Shown here: positions 25,310 through 38,300 of the stretch, in pieces
Layout: each line of letters starts with the position of its first letter
Numbering within the stretch: the stretch's first letter is position 1
Position numbers and translations under genes: made by a program
The notes under the pieces: generated by a model
The model's database searches: none
What the model was told of the DNA's origin: nothing
What the model saw: the letters and a program-made list of their open reading frames with translations, nothing else
Source: Flammeovirga kamogawensis
GTDB taxonomy: Bacteria > Bacteroidota > Bacteroidia > Cytophagales > Flammeovirgaceae
Assembly: GCF_018736065.1 (NCBI RefSeq)
Contig: NZ_CP076128.1
Coordinates: forward strand, 2,294,001 to 2,358,000
Direction of reading: 5' to 3'
DNA: 64,000 nucleotides

Positions 25310-26611
25310 TTAATCTTCGTCTTCCTCTGTATCAGAAGCTTCTCCGAATTTTTCAGCCCAGTCTCCACCTTGATTCATCCAAAGCTGATTATAAGCAAAG
25401 GAATGATGATTTGGATAAATTTTATAAAACTTATCAGATACTAGTTCAAAGATTTTAAGTTTTAATTCTTCGATACCTTCTTCTTTAGCCGCTGATATAA
25501 AAATACTATTATTGTCTTTGGCTAAATAACTCTCTTTCCATTCTGCTAATGTTGCAGGAGGGTGATCCTCGAACGGAGGATATTCTTTATCAACAAAATT
25601 ATCTACTTTATTAAATACCAACAAAGTAGGTTTATCAGTAGCTTTAATTTCTACTAATGTTTTGTTTACTACGTCTACATGTTCTTCAAAAGACTCATGA
25701 GATACATCTACAACATGTATTAATATATCTGCTTCAACAATCTCATCTAAAGTAGATTTAAAACTTTCTATAAGAGTTGTAGGTAACTTTCGAATAAAAC
25801 CTACAGTATCTGTCATTAAGAAAGGAACATTGTTCATTGTAATCTTCCTTACTGTTGAATCTACTGTTGCAAAGAGTTTATTTTCTGCAAAAACGTCTGC
25901 TTTACTCAGTCGTTTCATAATTGTTGATTTACCTACATTGGTATACCCAACAAGTGCTACACGAACTTGCTTATCACGTCCTTTTCTTCTTAAATCCGAT
26001 TGTGTTTCAATCTTCTTTAACTTCTTACGTAATAAACTGATTTTATCACGAATAATACGCTTATCCGTTTCTAGTTCTGTTTCACCAGGACCTTTCATAC
26101 CTACTCCACCTCTTTGTCTCGAGTGGTGCGTCCATAGGTTCGTAAGTCGAGGTAACATATATTGATATTGAGCAAGCTCTACCTGAGTAATCGCCTGAGA
26201 TGATTTTGCTCTCATGGCAAATATTTGAAGAATTAATAATGATCTATCAATAATCATTAAATCTTCTACTTCTCTATCTAAGTTTCTTGCGTGTGCAGAC
26301 GAAAGGTCATCATCAAAGATAATGGTATCAATTCCCTCTGCTTGTACAAAAGTTAGAATTTCTTCTAGCTTTCCTTTACCCACAAACGTCTTTTTATCTG
26401 GCGTATCTAAACGTTGAATAAACGTTTTAACTGTTTCTATACCTAAAGTACTTGCTAAAAAAGCCAATTCGTCTAAATACTCCTGTGCTTTCTCTACAGT
26501 TTGATCTTTAAGTGCAAGCCCAATCAAGACTGCTCTTGGGGCTTTATTATCTTTAGTATGGTGAAATTCTTTTTTCAAAAACGTATCCTGTTTATGTTTT
26601 AGCTTTTTCAA
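25310..26611 (-). CDS. hflX: GTPase HflX
   Basis: 433 residues. An N-terminal HflX domain (about 25-190, with GKGKLEEI and the YQYMLPRLTNLWTHHSRQ linker) is followed by a GTPase domain: G1 GYTNVGKST, G2 in ATVDSTVR, G3 DTVGFI, G4 NKVD and a later SAA. It binds ribosomes, and in other bacteria splits stalled 70S particles after heat or antibiotic stress. The C-terminal tail is acidic (SDTEEDED). Single-gene unit with its own terminator. Confidence 0.95.
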   Translation of the reverse strand: MKKLKHKQDTFLKKEFHHTKDNKAPRAVLIGLALKDQTVEKAQEYLDELAFLASTLGIETVKTFIQRLDTPDKKTFVGKGKLEEILTFVQAEGIDTIIFDDDLSSAHARNLDREVEDLMIIDRSLLILQIFAMRAKSSQAITQVELAQYQYMLPRLTNLWTHHSRQRGGVGMKGPGETELETDKRIIRDKISLLRKKLKKIETQSDLRRKGRDKQVRVALVGYTNVGKSTIMKRLSKADVFAENKLFATVDSTVRKITMNNVPFLMTDTVGFIRKLPTTLIESFKSTLDEIVEADILIHVVDVSHESFEEHVDVVNKTLVEIKATDKPTLLVFNKVDNFVDKEYPPFEDHPPATLAEWKESYLAKDNNSIFISAAKEEGIEELKLKIFELVSDKFYKIYPNHHSFAYNQLWMNQGGDWAEKFGEASDTEEDED

Positions 26612-26692
26612 TGCTGAATCAATTCAGACAGCGTTTTATCAAATGCTAAAATCGTTTAAACAAATTTAATGTATTTATTGAATGATATGAAA

Positions 26693-27868
26693 TTAATTCA
26701 TCCCCAATAAATTTTCTAAATGATGTTCATTGATTCCATGAATCTTTTTAATCTCATTAATCTGAGCAAGAACATCTTCTTTAGGCGTATCTCGTACCTC
26801 ATCTTGTACACCAACAACTAAAACATTCTTTGGAGTATGTTCCGTTGTGATAAACTCAAAAACTTTAGTTTTATAACCATAAGCTTCCATAATTAACGCA
26901 CGAATACCATCAGTAAGTAATTCTGCTTGGCGTTCTTTTAAAATACCAAATTGAGTAATTTTACTTAAGCTATCTTCTGGATTAATCTGCTTTCTAATTT
27001 GTTTATGGCAACATGGTGCACAAACAATTACTTTAGATTGTGCTTTAATTCCTCTATAAATTGCATCATCCGTAGCTGTATCACATGCATGAAGTGCAAT
27101 TAATAAATCAATACCTGGCAGAGCTACATCTTTAATGGTACCTTCTTTAAAGTCTAAGCCTTCAAAATCAGATTTTTCTGCAATACCATTACACTTTTCA
27201 ACTAATTCTTTACGCATTTCAACCCCAGTTACATGAGGCTTCTGTTTTACAACATTTGTAAGATAATCGTACAATGCAAAAGTTAGATAACCTTTTCCGG
27301 CTCCCATATCAACTACATTGTAATTTTCAGAAAAGTCTACATTCTTTAAAATACCATCAATAATCTCAACATATTTATTCAGCTGACGGTACTTATCTTG
27401 CATGCTATTTTTTACTTTGAACTCTTTTGTAGTCACCCCAAGTTCTTGTAAATAAACATTATCTTTTGTTCCTATTATTCTGTTCTTTTGCTTATCGTGT
27501 TGCAATTTTGGCTTCTCCTTAGAAGTCGCCTTCTTTACACGTAATTTTGCAGAATTGGTAGGAGAAATTATTAAATGATAATCAGCTTCTAATGTATATA
27601 AATCTGCATTAAAGAAATCATTCTCTAGATATTTCATTACCTTTTCAACCACCTCTGCTACTGGATAATTTTTGGTAATATCTTTTGTTGGATATCTATA
27701 AAGACAAGATAAATGCAAACCTTTCTTCAGTTCTACCAACTTACCATTGATTGAACGTAATTCGTTTTCTTTTACACGCTTATTTGATAATGTAATTCTA
27801 ACAAAAGAGTTATTTGCTAAACTATCTTTAAGGTGTTGTTCAAATTTATCTACGTTGATGAGACTCAT
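26693..27868 (-). CDS. SAM-dependent methyltransferase with CxPCCH motif
   Basis: 391 residues from the internal ATG at 27866-27868. A -7 box over the upstream Met (27914-27921) argues against the longer start. The second half is a class I methyltransferase: the SAM loop VVDMGAGKGYLTFALYDYL, acidic GVEMRKELVEKC, then LIALHACDTATDDAI and APCCHKQIRKQ. The HACDTATD and CAPCCH features recall the METTL25/GSTCD-like group, possibly RNA-directed. The N-terminal half has no clear family. Substrate unknown. Confidence 0.8.
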   Translation of the reverse strand: MSLINVDKFEQHLKDSLANNSFVRITLSNKRVKENELRSINGKLVELKKGLHLSCLYRYPTKDITKNYPVAEVVEKVMKYLENDFFNADLYTLEADYHLIISPTNSAKLRVKKATSKEKPKLQHDKQKNRIIGTKDNVYLQELGVTTKEFKVKNSMQDKYRQLNKYVEIIDGILKNVDFSENYNVVDMGAGKGYLTFALYDYLTNVVKQKPHVTGVEMRKELVEKCNGIAEKSDFEGLDFKEGTIKDVALPGIDLLIALHACDTATDDAIYRGIKAQSKVIVCAPCCHKQIRKQINPEDSLSKITQFGILKERQAELLTDGIRALIMEAYGYKTKVFEFITTEHTPKNVLVVGVQDEVRDTPKEDVLAQINEIKKIHGINEHHLENLLGMN

Positions 27869-27913
27869 ATACTTTAAATCATTCGTTATAAGGAAGATAT
27901 TCCTAAATCGATG

Positions 27914-27921
27914 CAAAATTA
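27914..27921 (-). promoter_or_regulatory. -7 promoter box TAATTTTG (minus strand)
   Basis: Exact TAnnTTTG match reading leftward, 45 bases before the chosen methyltransferase start at 27868. It overlaps the alternative Met at 27916 and so supports the shorter protein. Confidence 0.4.
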
Positions 27922-27980
27922 ATCAATTCATTTCCTTTTATATAGATGATTTGAACAATAGCTCTTAATAATGAGTGTTT

Positions 27981-30900
27981 TTATTGAATTATAAATGATA
28001 AATGGGTTTTCTTATTGTTTTCAATTAAAACTATATGATACATTCCTTGTTGTAAAGTATTTTTATTGATTGGTATTTTATCACTTTCCAAAATACCTTC
28101 TGATATAAGTGTTGCTTTTGAGTCGTAAATCAAGAATTTAATAACTGACACAGGTGTTTTTGATATTTTTAAATACTCTATTTTTAATGAAGGATCAGAA
28201 CCTATCAAATATATCTGTTTTAATAAAGTTGTTTCTAAACTAGTTACTACTGGTTCCACAACTATAATATTAGACCATTCTGTTTTCTCTTGATCAGCTA
28301 TTAATCCTTTTACTCTTATATAACGTTTATTGTCAGCGTCTATAATTAAATTGAATGCACCAGATTGATGATACTCCTCAAAACTAAAGGTTGATTTACT
28401 GAAAGAAGAATCTTCACAAATTGCAATTTTAAGGGAATCATATAAAATATCTGTGCTATATGAAATCTGGTAAGTATTTTCGGTAAATGCATCTAATTGT
28501 ATTGATATTTCATCTTTAATAGTTTCCGTTTCTCCTTCAGCTTCTTCTTCTACCTCTTCTATAGCCAATGTATTCACATTAAAATATGTAGATAATTGCT
28601 TCTCGTTATTTTTATAAACTGTTGAAACTCTAATTGAATATACTGTACTATCAAGTAATTCTGTAAGATTATAAGTGGTTGAATTCGTATTTAAGGAATA
28701 TACAGAATCAGCTGATAAAACATCTATTTGATACAACTCAGCATCTTTTATCTTATCCCAACTTAACATAATAGCATTTGTTGTTACTGCATCTATTTGA
28801 ACAACTGGGTTTTGGTAGGTTATTCTTGGGGCATAAAAATGCATAATCTCACCCCATTCAGAATATTTATTTATAGAGTTATAAACTGCCCTTCCATAAA
28901 TACTATAATTAGTCTCTAACAAAGGTACCGCTAACTTATGTTCTCCGTGTTTAGAAAAATTAATAGTATCAGAATCTTGTGTAAACTCATTTTTTATTAT
29001 AAACTCATAATTAGAACATCCATATACTTTATTTAATAGGAGATAAATCTTATTTTCTTTTTCTAAAATAGAATAATTTGGAACATTCAATTTGAGCTCA
29101 CCACTCACATCAAAATTTATTTTATCATAAAAATCATCATTAATTATCGTTATTTTTTGATTAGTAGTTGCTAATAATTCAGGTAATATAATTTTAGCCT
29201 TACTCGTATTTATTTTATCAAAATTTATAGAGTCACCATTTAATAAAATAGCTTTCACTAAATCCAAGTTCTGGATATTTAACTCTAAAATTGAATCACC
29301 CTGAAAAACCTCTGATACATTGTTAATCATAAATGGATAATGTAGTAGTTTTTCATTAGTTTGATAATTTATTTCTTTATTATGAATTTTAATATTTAAG
29401 CCTATTAATGAGTCTGTATTAGGTATTAACTCATTTATTTCTGTTAGACTTAATCTATAAAAGTAAAATTTCAGTCCTTCATTCCATACCATCTTATACT
29501 TTGATACTAAGAAATTAGAACTTTGATCTGCTACATTATATTTATTCTTATATCCTTGAAGATTAAAATAAATATATGGGTCTTCTTCTAATTTTGATGA
29601 TTCAAAAATTATATCAATTTCACCTGATAATACCCTTTGAAGATCAGTATCCGTTTTTGATAACCTTATCTTTTCTTTTATATTATTTTGATTAATATAA
29701 AATGACTTCCAATCAGAAAATAATGAATTGACATACCTAGCTCTAAATTTATATTCAACATTAGGATTTAAGTCATATAGCTGTATTCTATTACTTGATG
29801 ATAATATATTATATATCAATTTATCATTTTCAAATACTTCAATTATTTTATTTCTAGCCTTATCAGTTTCTTCAAAAAACAATTCTACTAAAGTTGAATA
29901 TTCATATACTTTATCAATTATAGGAGGAGTTGCTGTTGTTAATATTTTTTTTCTTTCTCCATCAGCACCGTTTAAAAGACTTACAGAATAAGAATACTCA
30001 TAATCCTCTAATAATTCATCAAAAAGTATTTTATTATCACTAGTAATTAATGAATCTAAAACGCCAAAATTATCATAAATAATTACTTCAAATTGATCAG
30101 TACTAAATATCTTTTCCCATTCTATTAAAATCGAATTTTGCGTACTTTGTTGATTTATTATTTTCGGTGGTCTTCTCAAAGACTTAATATTAGCTTCCCA
30201 ACCTAAACCATTACTTGAGTAATCACTTTCAAAATAAAACTTTAACTGTCCAGTAGAATCGTTGCTTATTATTTGGTGCATAAGTTGATCTCTTGAATTA
30301 CCTGTAAGAACCCCTAATAATTGATCTTGACCATTATATATTTTTAAAAAGTCATATCCATTCTCAAAATAAAAATCTATGGGCTGAAAAGTAACAACAT
30401 AATGTTCATTAAGAGGCTTTACTACTTGAAGTATTGACTGGTTATTCTGATAATGACCATTTATGCCATTAGGATCTGTATAAGTAAATTGCTCTTGTTT
30501 GATTGTGTCTGTTGACATATTTATAATTGCAGAATTTAAAGTTCTCGTTTCTTTAAATTCAGACCATTCAGAATCATCCGACCTTACTCTTATTTTATAA
30601 TTTGTATCATTTTCTAAGTCAACAACTTCAAATACATTTTCACTTACGGAGAATGAATGTATTAAATTATTTTCTTGATATACTTCTAAATGAAAATCAG
30701 TTTTTGGTGATACCCAACTAGTAATAAATGATTGATCTGTGTTATCTGAAATATAATTTAATAAAGGAGCTTCAGATTTTGTCGAAAATTCTTTCTCCCG
30801 AGAAAATGCATACCCTTCTTTTCTTATTTTAATCTTATAAATAGATTCTTTATCTAATTGATCTATCACAATAGTTGAATCAGTAGTGTTAAATGCGTAA

Positions 30901-32138
30901 AATTTATTTTTTGCAACATTTTGCACTTCTAAAAAATATTTTTCTTTATTCTTGTTTTTCCATTCAATTTCAACTGACTTTGATGTAATTTCAGCAATTT
31001 CAAATTGCTGATTTTCATTTTTAATAGCTGAAAAAAGAGTCAACGAGATACCTTCATATTGTTTTGATGAATTAGTATAAAAATATAAGTAAGCACTAGA
31101 AGAGCTTGTAAAAAAAGTTTTTCCTTTATCTAAATCACCTGTTAAAAAGTAGTCTAATGTATTGCTTGAAAACTCTGGTGAATTGTATACTACTAAATAA
31201 TCTTTATAATTTTGAAGTTGACAATAGTTTACTTTCATACCTATAACGAGAGAATCATTCTCTAAATGAATAGAATATTTATCTTTTAGATTATTTGAAT
31301 ACACCTCTCCAAAATCACTTGCATCTGTTAAAGTTATAGGTGTTGATAAATTTAGTGTACCCCCATCAATTATTTTATGCGATGAATCAGTTTCTGAGGT
31401 TATAAAAGAACTTATGATTGAATAATTATTATCTGAGTAACGTTTACCTTTTAAAAAGTAAATCGTATTTGGTTCTAAATCAAGAATTGTTTTGTCTTTT
31501 TCATTGAATGTATAAATATGTTCATTTCCATTATTATCCCACATTAATACCTCTTTCCAAGATCTAGAATCATTAGATTCTAAAACAACACTTGATTTAG
31601 TGATTTTTTGGGGAGTTAAAGTTAAATTAGATGCCCCTTTAATTTCAATCTCTAGATCTTTACATGCTCCATACCCAGATGTTTCACATTCATAAGGTAT
31701 ACTATTGTACTGCATAACAATACGCATTCTATAACTACCATCAAGAACATTTTCTTTAATTTTAAAGTTTTTTTCAATAGCTCCTTTTGTTGGTTTTACA
31801 GAAAATATAAACTCATTATTATCATTAAAGTCACCATCATTATTATAGTCAATATATACACTCCATGCTTCATAAAATGAATTTAGATTATAAAATCCTG
31901 GTACTAATTTTAAAGAATAATCAGCTCCAAATTTCAATAGAATTGTTTCGGCATTTGAATAATTATAATTAGTAGGTTGATCTGTTTGTATAACTTTCCC
32001 ATTTACTATAACACGATCTATCCACTCTGAAGAAGCATCGAGTTGTGGTGTACAATACTCTTTAGTAGACTGAGCATTAATGTTAGTCCATCCAAATAAG
32101 AATAATGCAACAATAGTAGTTAAGTGGTAGATAGTCAT
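27981..32138 (-). CDS. Large secreted GEVED/CUB/fibronectin-like surface protein with T9SS-like C-terminus
   Basis: 1385 residues. Signal peptide about 1-22 (ending NINAQS). A GEVED-like domain (about 28-165, with VYIDYNNDGDFNDNNEF and SYRMRIVM) is followed by a CUB-like domain (about 258-375), several fibronectin type III-like strands, a second CUB-like domain (about 545-665) and more Fn3-like modules (TSWVSPKTDFHLEVY, LSWDKIKDAELYQIDVL). The last 80 residues resemble a T9SS sorting domain (LLKQIYLIG, TLQQGMYHIVLIEN). It is probably an outer surface adhesin or scaffold. It lies in the same orientation as the 2643-residue gene upstream, from which a terminator separates it. Confidence 0.82.
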   Translation of the reverse strand: MTIYHLTTIVALFLFGWTNINAQSTKEYCTPQLDASSEWIDRVIVNGKVIQTDQPTNYNYSNAETILLKFGADYSLKLVPGFYNLNSFYEAWSVYIDYNNDGDFNDNNEFIFSVKPTKGAIEKNFKIKENVLDGSYRMRIVMQYNSIPYECETSGYGACKDLEIEIKGASNLTLTPQKITKSSVVLESNDSRSWKEVLMWDNNGNEHIYTFNEKDKTILDLEPNTIYFLKGKRYSDNNYSIISSFITSETDSSHKIIDGGTLNLSTPITLTDASDFGEVYSNNLKDKYSIHLENDSLVIGMKVNYCQLQNYKDYLVVYNSPEFSSNTLDYFLTGDLDKGKTFFTSSSSAYLYFYTNSSKQYEGISLTLFSAIKNENQQFEIAEITSKSVEIEWKNKNKEKYFLEVQNVAKNKFYAFNTTDSTIVIDQLDKESIYKIKIRKEGYAFSREKEFSTKSEAPLLNYISDNTDQSFITSWVSPKTDFHLEVYQENNLIHSFSVSENVFEVVDLENDTNYKIRVRSDDSEWSEFKETRTLNSAIINMSTDTIKQEQFTYTDPNGINGHYQNNQSILQVVKPLNEHYVVTFQPIDFYFENGYDFLKIYNGQDQLLGVLTGNSRDQLMHQIISNDSTGQLKFYFESDYSSNGLGWEANIKSLRRPPKIINQQSTQNSILIEWEKIFSTDQFEVIIYDNFGVLDSLITSDNKILFDELLEDYEYSYSVSLLNGADGERKKILTTATPPIIDKVYEYSTLVELFFEETDKARNKIIEVFENDKLIYNILSSSNRIQLYDLNPNVEYKFRARYVNSLFSDWKSFYINQNNIKEKIRLSKTDTDLQRVLSGEIDIIFESSKLEEDPYIYFNLQGYKNKYNVADQSSNFLVSKYKMVWNEGLKFYFYRLSLTEINELIPNTDSLIGLNIKIHNKEINYQTNEKLLHYPFMINNVSEVFQGDSILELNIQNLDLVKAILLNGDSINFDKINTSKAKIILPELLATTNQKITIINDDFYDKINFDVSGELKLNVPNYSILEKENKIYLLLNKVYGCSNYEFIIKNEFTQDSDTINFSKHGEHKLAVPLLETNYSIYGRAVYNSINKYSEWGEIMHFYAPRITYQNPVVQIDAVTTNAIMLSWDKIKDAELYQIDVLSADSVYSLNTNSTTYNLTELLDSTVYSIRVSTVYKNNEKQLSTYFNVNTLAIEEVEEEAEGETETIKDEISIQLDAFTENTYQISYSTDILYDSLKIAICEDSSFSKSTFSFEEYHQSGAFNLIIDADNKRYIRVKGLIADQEKTEWSNIIVVEPVVTSLETTLLKQIYLIGSDPSLKIEYLKISKTPVSVIKFLIYDSKATLISEGILESDKIPINKNTLQQGMYHIVLIENNKKTHLSFIIQ

Positions 32139-32246
32139 TTGGGTAAAAATAGATTTAACAATTTATATTATTGAAAATACAACTATCTAATTTTAAACCC
32201 CAAAATATCCTTTTAAATCAAAATTTTTAATTGAAAAAGCAATAAA

Positions 32247-32273
32247 AAAGGAGAGCATTTTTATGCTCTCCTT
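32247..32273 (-). terminator. Terminator between the two giant surface genes
   Basis: AAGGAGAGCAT pairs with ATGCTCTCCTT around TTTT; on the minus strand a run of T residues follows. Located just past the stop at 32303. Confidence 0.8.
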
Positions 32274-32302
32274 CTTAAAAAAATTATTATATATTTAAAT
32301 AA

Positions 32303-35300
32303 CTATTTAACAATTAACTTTTTAACCTTTACTTCTTTATTGAAAACAGCCTTTATAAAATAAATTCCAGAAGGTAAACTTGATGTTTTTAATAATGTAG
32401 AATTTGTTTTATTACTATCAATTGTAGTTGATTGTAATACTAAACCATTATTATTTATTAAATAAACACCTACAATACCTTCCCAATTATATAAATCTAC
32501 TTTTGTGTCTTTATTATAAGAGGGGTTAGGGTAAATATTTACAATTTTATTTTCTACTGATTCATCTTCAGATAAATTTAATTGAACTTTTATAGGCCCA
32601 TGTATCTCTATACTTCCATCAAAATCTTCTTGAACTAATCTATAATATGATATACCCATATATGGATTAGTATCTACAAATTGATATGCTATCTCTACAA
32701 AAGAATTACCATTACCTTTTACAAAAGCAACTTCTTCATAATTTCTGCCATCAATAGATCTTTCAATATAGAAGCCATCATTATTTACTTCTGAAAGTGT
32801 TTTCCAATCAAGTATAACTCTTCCTTTATTTATAGATGCTGTAAATTGACTCAATTCTACAGGTAATTCTTCATCTTCTGAAATAGATCCTACAGTAACG
32901 ATATTATCACTGTTTGAAGGACTTCCTGCAATATTAGTTATTCTTGCATTTGAATTAGCGCCCATTCTTGCTCCTGCATTTACATTATAAGAAAATGTTA
33001 CAGGTTGAGATTGAATTACTCTATTAGTTGAAACTTGATGTGGTTCATCTGCTTCATCTCCTAAATAACTCCATTCAAGATCACTGTCAGCAGCATTATC
33101 TATATCTTGATGAAGAATTCTTAAATCAGCTACATCTGAGATACCATCTAATTTGCCTGTGTAAATAAAATTTAAAGTAGTTGTAAAGTTTTCAGATGCT
33201 CTAGCACCATTTCCTCCCACATTAATAGGATTAATTTCCCAATAGCCATTAATTTGATCTTTTACTTTTGTTGGTGTCTCTAAGCTCGCTTTAGAACCGA
33301 TAAACTGAACTTCCCAAGTAACAAAACCATCGCTAATGTCTTTTGTAAATTTACTTTGAGTATCTTTTTCTTCAAGTTGACCTACTCCAATTGGATGGAA
33401 CTCTCTTAAAGTACCTATTGGAAAGAAAGTATTTGTTTTATGGTCATCTAAAACAGAGAAGTTTGCTTTACCTATTATATATGAATTCATATCGCTTAAT
33501 ACTGCATCTGGAGCATAAGATATTGTTCCAATATGATGTAAAAAGCCATTTTTAGAATCTACTATACCATCAATTAAATCTAAATCTTTTACAAAAAGAT
33601 TTTTCTCTAAAACAACAGCAGCACCATTTACTTCTGATTCAACAAAATTATTATTAACAATTAATTCTCTTAATACACTACTTGATGGTATTTCTGCATT
33701 AATCGTTTGTTGAATATTTTCACCAGTGAATTTAAAAGTAAATGTATCCGGTGATAGGTCTACTCCTGTTTCAATATCAACATCTTTCTTAAATTCGATG
33801 ATTCTAGGTGAATTACTATTATCAAAAGCTATAATTTTGGCACCTTCTTTTGCTATAAATTCACCTTTAACTAATAGATTGGTACCACCTGCTAATGCTA
33901 AATATCCATCCTTTTCAATTGTCACTTTTGAAGTTACTACCGAAACGTTTTGACCAATATCTCCGATGACTAAAGTAGAATACTCTTTAATTGTAATTCC
34001 ACCATCTCCAACTTCAACATTAGATTTTAATTGGTAAACAGGGTAAGATTGAATATCAACAAATGTTCCTGAACCAGGAGGTACTTCTTCAGAACCAATA
34101 GGTGCACTAGTTGTAAACCCATAAATTCCAGAAACAGTATTATCAATGGCTTTAATAGAAATAAGTTCTGAAGATGAAATATTTGTAATTTCAGAAGCAA
34201 TTCTATTCTCATCTAATAATTCTCCCTCAATATCCATTATAATACTTCCTTTTTCTTTTTGAAGGAAGTTTACCCAATTGTCGTCTAACATTTCTGGTGT
34301 TCTCATTACTAAAACACCATCACCAGAAACTTTACCTACAATTGAACGTGTAACATCGGTTTTCGAATCATCTTTTTTAACTATCAATTGGGCATCACTA
34401 TAATTTGCGTTTTCACCTTGAATAGTTAAATCTGAAAGGTCTACTTCCAAATCTAATACAAGCTTTGTTCCTCGTCTAATAAGAACAATCGCTCCTCCAT
34501 CAGGGTATATACCGTCTGGAGCAGATTCAAAGTTTGCTCCTCCATTTGTTGATAAAGACCAAGAAGAAGCTGTACTCCAGTTTTGTTCATCTGAACCATC
34601 GTTAGGTACATTAATAGTTAATATTCGATTTCTTGAACGATAAATTGGAACATCTACTACTATATCATCTTCATCGCCTATAACAATAAGTGCAGCAAAA
34701 TTTTCACTTTCATCATACCCTTCAAATGTGTCGTCAATTTCTATAAAAGCTATATTGTTGTCTTCATCTACTTCATCAATTGTTTGGTGATAAAAAGAAT
34801 CATTTATGTTTATAGAAGAAATATACTTTGGTTCTTCCAATTCATCTTCAATATCATTTTGATCATAGTGAAAATTCAACTTCACTTTATGACCTGTAAT
34901 ATTTGCTTTATCGATAAGGTTGCCATCCGTTTTCACAAAATCAACATACCATGCATAATTTAATATATCAGTATCTTCAAAAGGTTCTGGGTTACTAATC
35001 CATTCACCATCTACATCTTTTACCAATGATCTGTATGCTTTAACAGGTTTTTCGTTCAAAAGCTTAATAGCTATACCAAAAGTACTGGCTGAACTATTTC
35101 CTGTAAGGTCAATATCAATCGGTGTGTATTTATTCTCTACACCTAATGGTATTATAAAACTATTATCTGTTTCTCCTGCATTAACTAACTTGATAATACC
35201 GCCATCTCTGTTTCTATCCGTTAGTGTGATCATATTTGTACTATTAAAACTGACATCAATGTCATCAGTTCCGTTACTCCCTGAAATGAAAGAATTAGTA

Positions 35301-38300
35301 CCTAAATATATTGTGTTTTCAGCAACAGATAATAGTCCATCTAAAAAGCTTAAGTTTCCATTAATGTAAAGGTTTAAGAATGCCATTTCATTTTCAGGGT
35401 CCTTCATTTGAACCCCAAAAGAATTATCAATGGTACAGTTTTCAATTACACCATTATTTGAATACAATACTTGAGACTCATTGCCATTAAACACTAAAGC
35501 ATTACTTCCAGAAATTTCTGAACCTTCATTTAAAAATAACCCATAAGATAAATATGCATTTTGAATAAGGTTCATATCTGCAGCCTCTTCTAATTCTAAA
35601 TTACCAAGAATAGATATACCATCATTTCCATTTACATCTTTACCATATTCTACATTAAGAATAGTATTTTCAATATTGACTAATATATTACCAAATGAAT
35701 ATAGACCTTGATCTCCGGATGCTACTTTATTATAGTTTAATAGGTATTGATCTGTTCCTCCTATAAAAGTTGTAGTATAATCAGTACCTAAATAAGTACC
35801 ACTATTATATATATCAGAAAATAGAGATACATTTCTATCTTTTTGTTCAAAAGTAGCCCCATTGTTTATGTATATATCTCCAACAATAGTTAAGTCATTT
35901 GTAGATAAACCAACTTCTCCACTTACAATTTCAATATCTCCAAGTGGTAATGATGCATTGATAATAAAATCTTTACCGGTAATCCCTTCTACTAATATTC
36001 TAGATGGACTTGCTAAAGATTTACCTTCAAAGAAATTACTCAATGAAGGTGTATTAGGAGTAAGTAACATACTTACATCATTTACATTAAATGAAGGTGA
36101 AGCTTTTACCTTAAAATAATTATTTTCTCCAACTACATAAGTATAATCTAAGGTCAAAGAACCTTCGTCTACAATCTCTAAAATTGCTCTACTATCTAAT
36201 GCTGAAGGAATATTTTGACCTCCAACCTCAATAATTCCACCACTTTGGTAAATTGTAATTGTTCCTCTATCACTAGATTGTTGTCTTCTTAATTGAGAAC
36301 CTACATATAACTCTGCACCTTCTTCTAATTTTATTGTTGCATTGCCAGAACTACCATAGCTTAAATAGTTATTACTATTTACATCACCATTATATATTTT
36401 TACAATACCCCCATTTTTTATATCAAGAGTACCGTCTAATAAAATACCTCCAGTTAATTCCTCTGTAGAAGATACTTTTAATGTTGTATTCTCTCTAATA
36501 ATTACTTGAGCATCTGACGATATAAAAAACTCTTCTCCACCAGAGTTTAACTCCAAATCAATAGGCATATCTATTACAGAGGTAGCTGCATCAGTAATTA
36601 AATCCAAATTAAAATCAAGAATACCGCTTATTAATTGAAGTGGTTTATCTTCTGTATTTCCTTCCGCATTTTTCATTAAAGAAAAACCTTTCTCAAAGGT
36701 AAATTTGGCCGCTGCTTTTTTATTAATTGTTAAATCGTACAACTCAAACTGAACTCTATGAGATACATCACTATGTGTAAGAGATGCATCAGTATCACCA
36801 TTAAGAATTAAGCTAACACTAGAAACATCTACAGCTGTTGTATCTATATTAGAATCAACTATTGAATATGGATTAGTAACATCAAATCTAGCATTACCAG
36901 TTGCTCCAGATTCAGGATCCCAAATTTCATTACCAGCTCCAAAAAGATCAAAATTTGCAATATCACCAATATTTATATTGCCACTTACATATAATTTATG
37001 TTGAAGAGGGCTTGTTGTTGCACCTTGTTCTACATAAATATGATTTTGCCCAGAAGGATCTTTACCGCTATATTGAACAGTTCTTATGTCTTTTGTAATA
37101 ACAGTCCTTGGGTAATCACCTTCCTTAGCAAAAACTAATCCCCCACTATTAAATAGTAAAATTTCGTTTTCTATTTCAAGGTTACCATTTTCTAAATCCC
37201 CTCTTAAGTATACTGTGGCATCAAAACGAATATCTAATGTATACGCTTTTAAATCTTCAGTAAAATACCCTGCTCCAGTATTTATTTCTACAATAGGTAG
37301 TTGAGGAAGATCGTATATTTCGATTTCAGTTAATCTACCCTCACCATTGTATCCAACATCAGGTCTATTATATATTAATGTAGGATCTCCCTCTTCTCCT
37401 ACTTTTACCTCTTTGGGTAATTGAAGTTTTAATGTACTTTTTGTATTTGTAGCCCATATACCGAAGTCTCCATTTAACTTTGGTTGATAAAATGCTTCTG
37501 CTTTTATTACACCAAAATCTAAATCAAATTCTCCACTACCGCTAACTTTACCAATATTTAAATCACTGCCTTTAATTTCAATTCTACCTCTTCCTTGAAC
37601 AGTATGTTCAAAACGTAATTCTGCTAACTCAATATTATCTGTTAAATCGGCTACATCTCCTTCAAAAATTGACACAAAACTAAACTTTGAATTAGGTACT
37701 GTAGCTACGTCTCCATTACTGAATTGATACTCTTGTGTAGTTCCAAAAATTGCTACATCATCTATTCCTGGTATTTCAATTGCAGCAGAAACAAAACCTG
37801 TTGTTTCATCTAAAACAAGCCAATTATTAATATTATCCCATTCATTATTTACTAAATTCCCATCTCCATCAAATTCATTCTGATAAACATATATACCTGG
37901 TACTCCATCAAAGGCGTCAGAAGAGCCAACTGTATAATTGGAATTCTCTAAAACGAAAGTACTCGAACCATCATAATTTTTATCAAAAGCAAATAATAAA
38001 GTGTTATCATGATAAGAAAGTGGATTGTAATTTTTCCATAACCATTGTAATAAAACGTCTTGTTTAATATCACCACTCGTAATGGTATTATCTCCATCAA
38101 AAACAGGAGCACTAAAACCTTCTCTTTGATATTCACTTACTACTGTAGGTACATTATCTCTAATAAATGAATCTCCATCAAGGACTTTACCTGGTACTAA
38201 ATTTTGTAATTCTACAGCTGTTAGATCATTACCGTCAGTAAATGGATTATTACCATCTCCAAAGTTGTTTTCTAAACCAAAATACCATCTTACTTTTGGT

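Noticed and set aside
25255-25368. N-terminal extension of the SnoaL-like lipoprotein
   Set aside because: It runs through the hflX terminator and would hide the lipoprotein signal.
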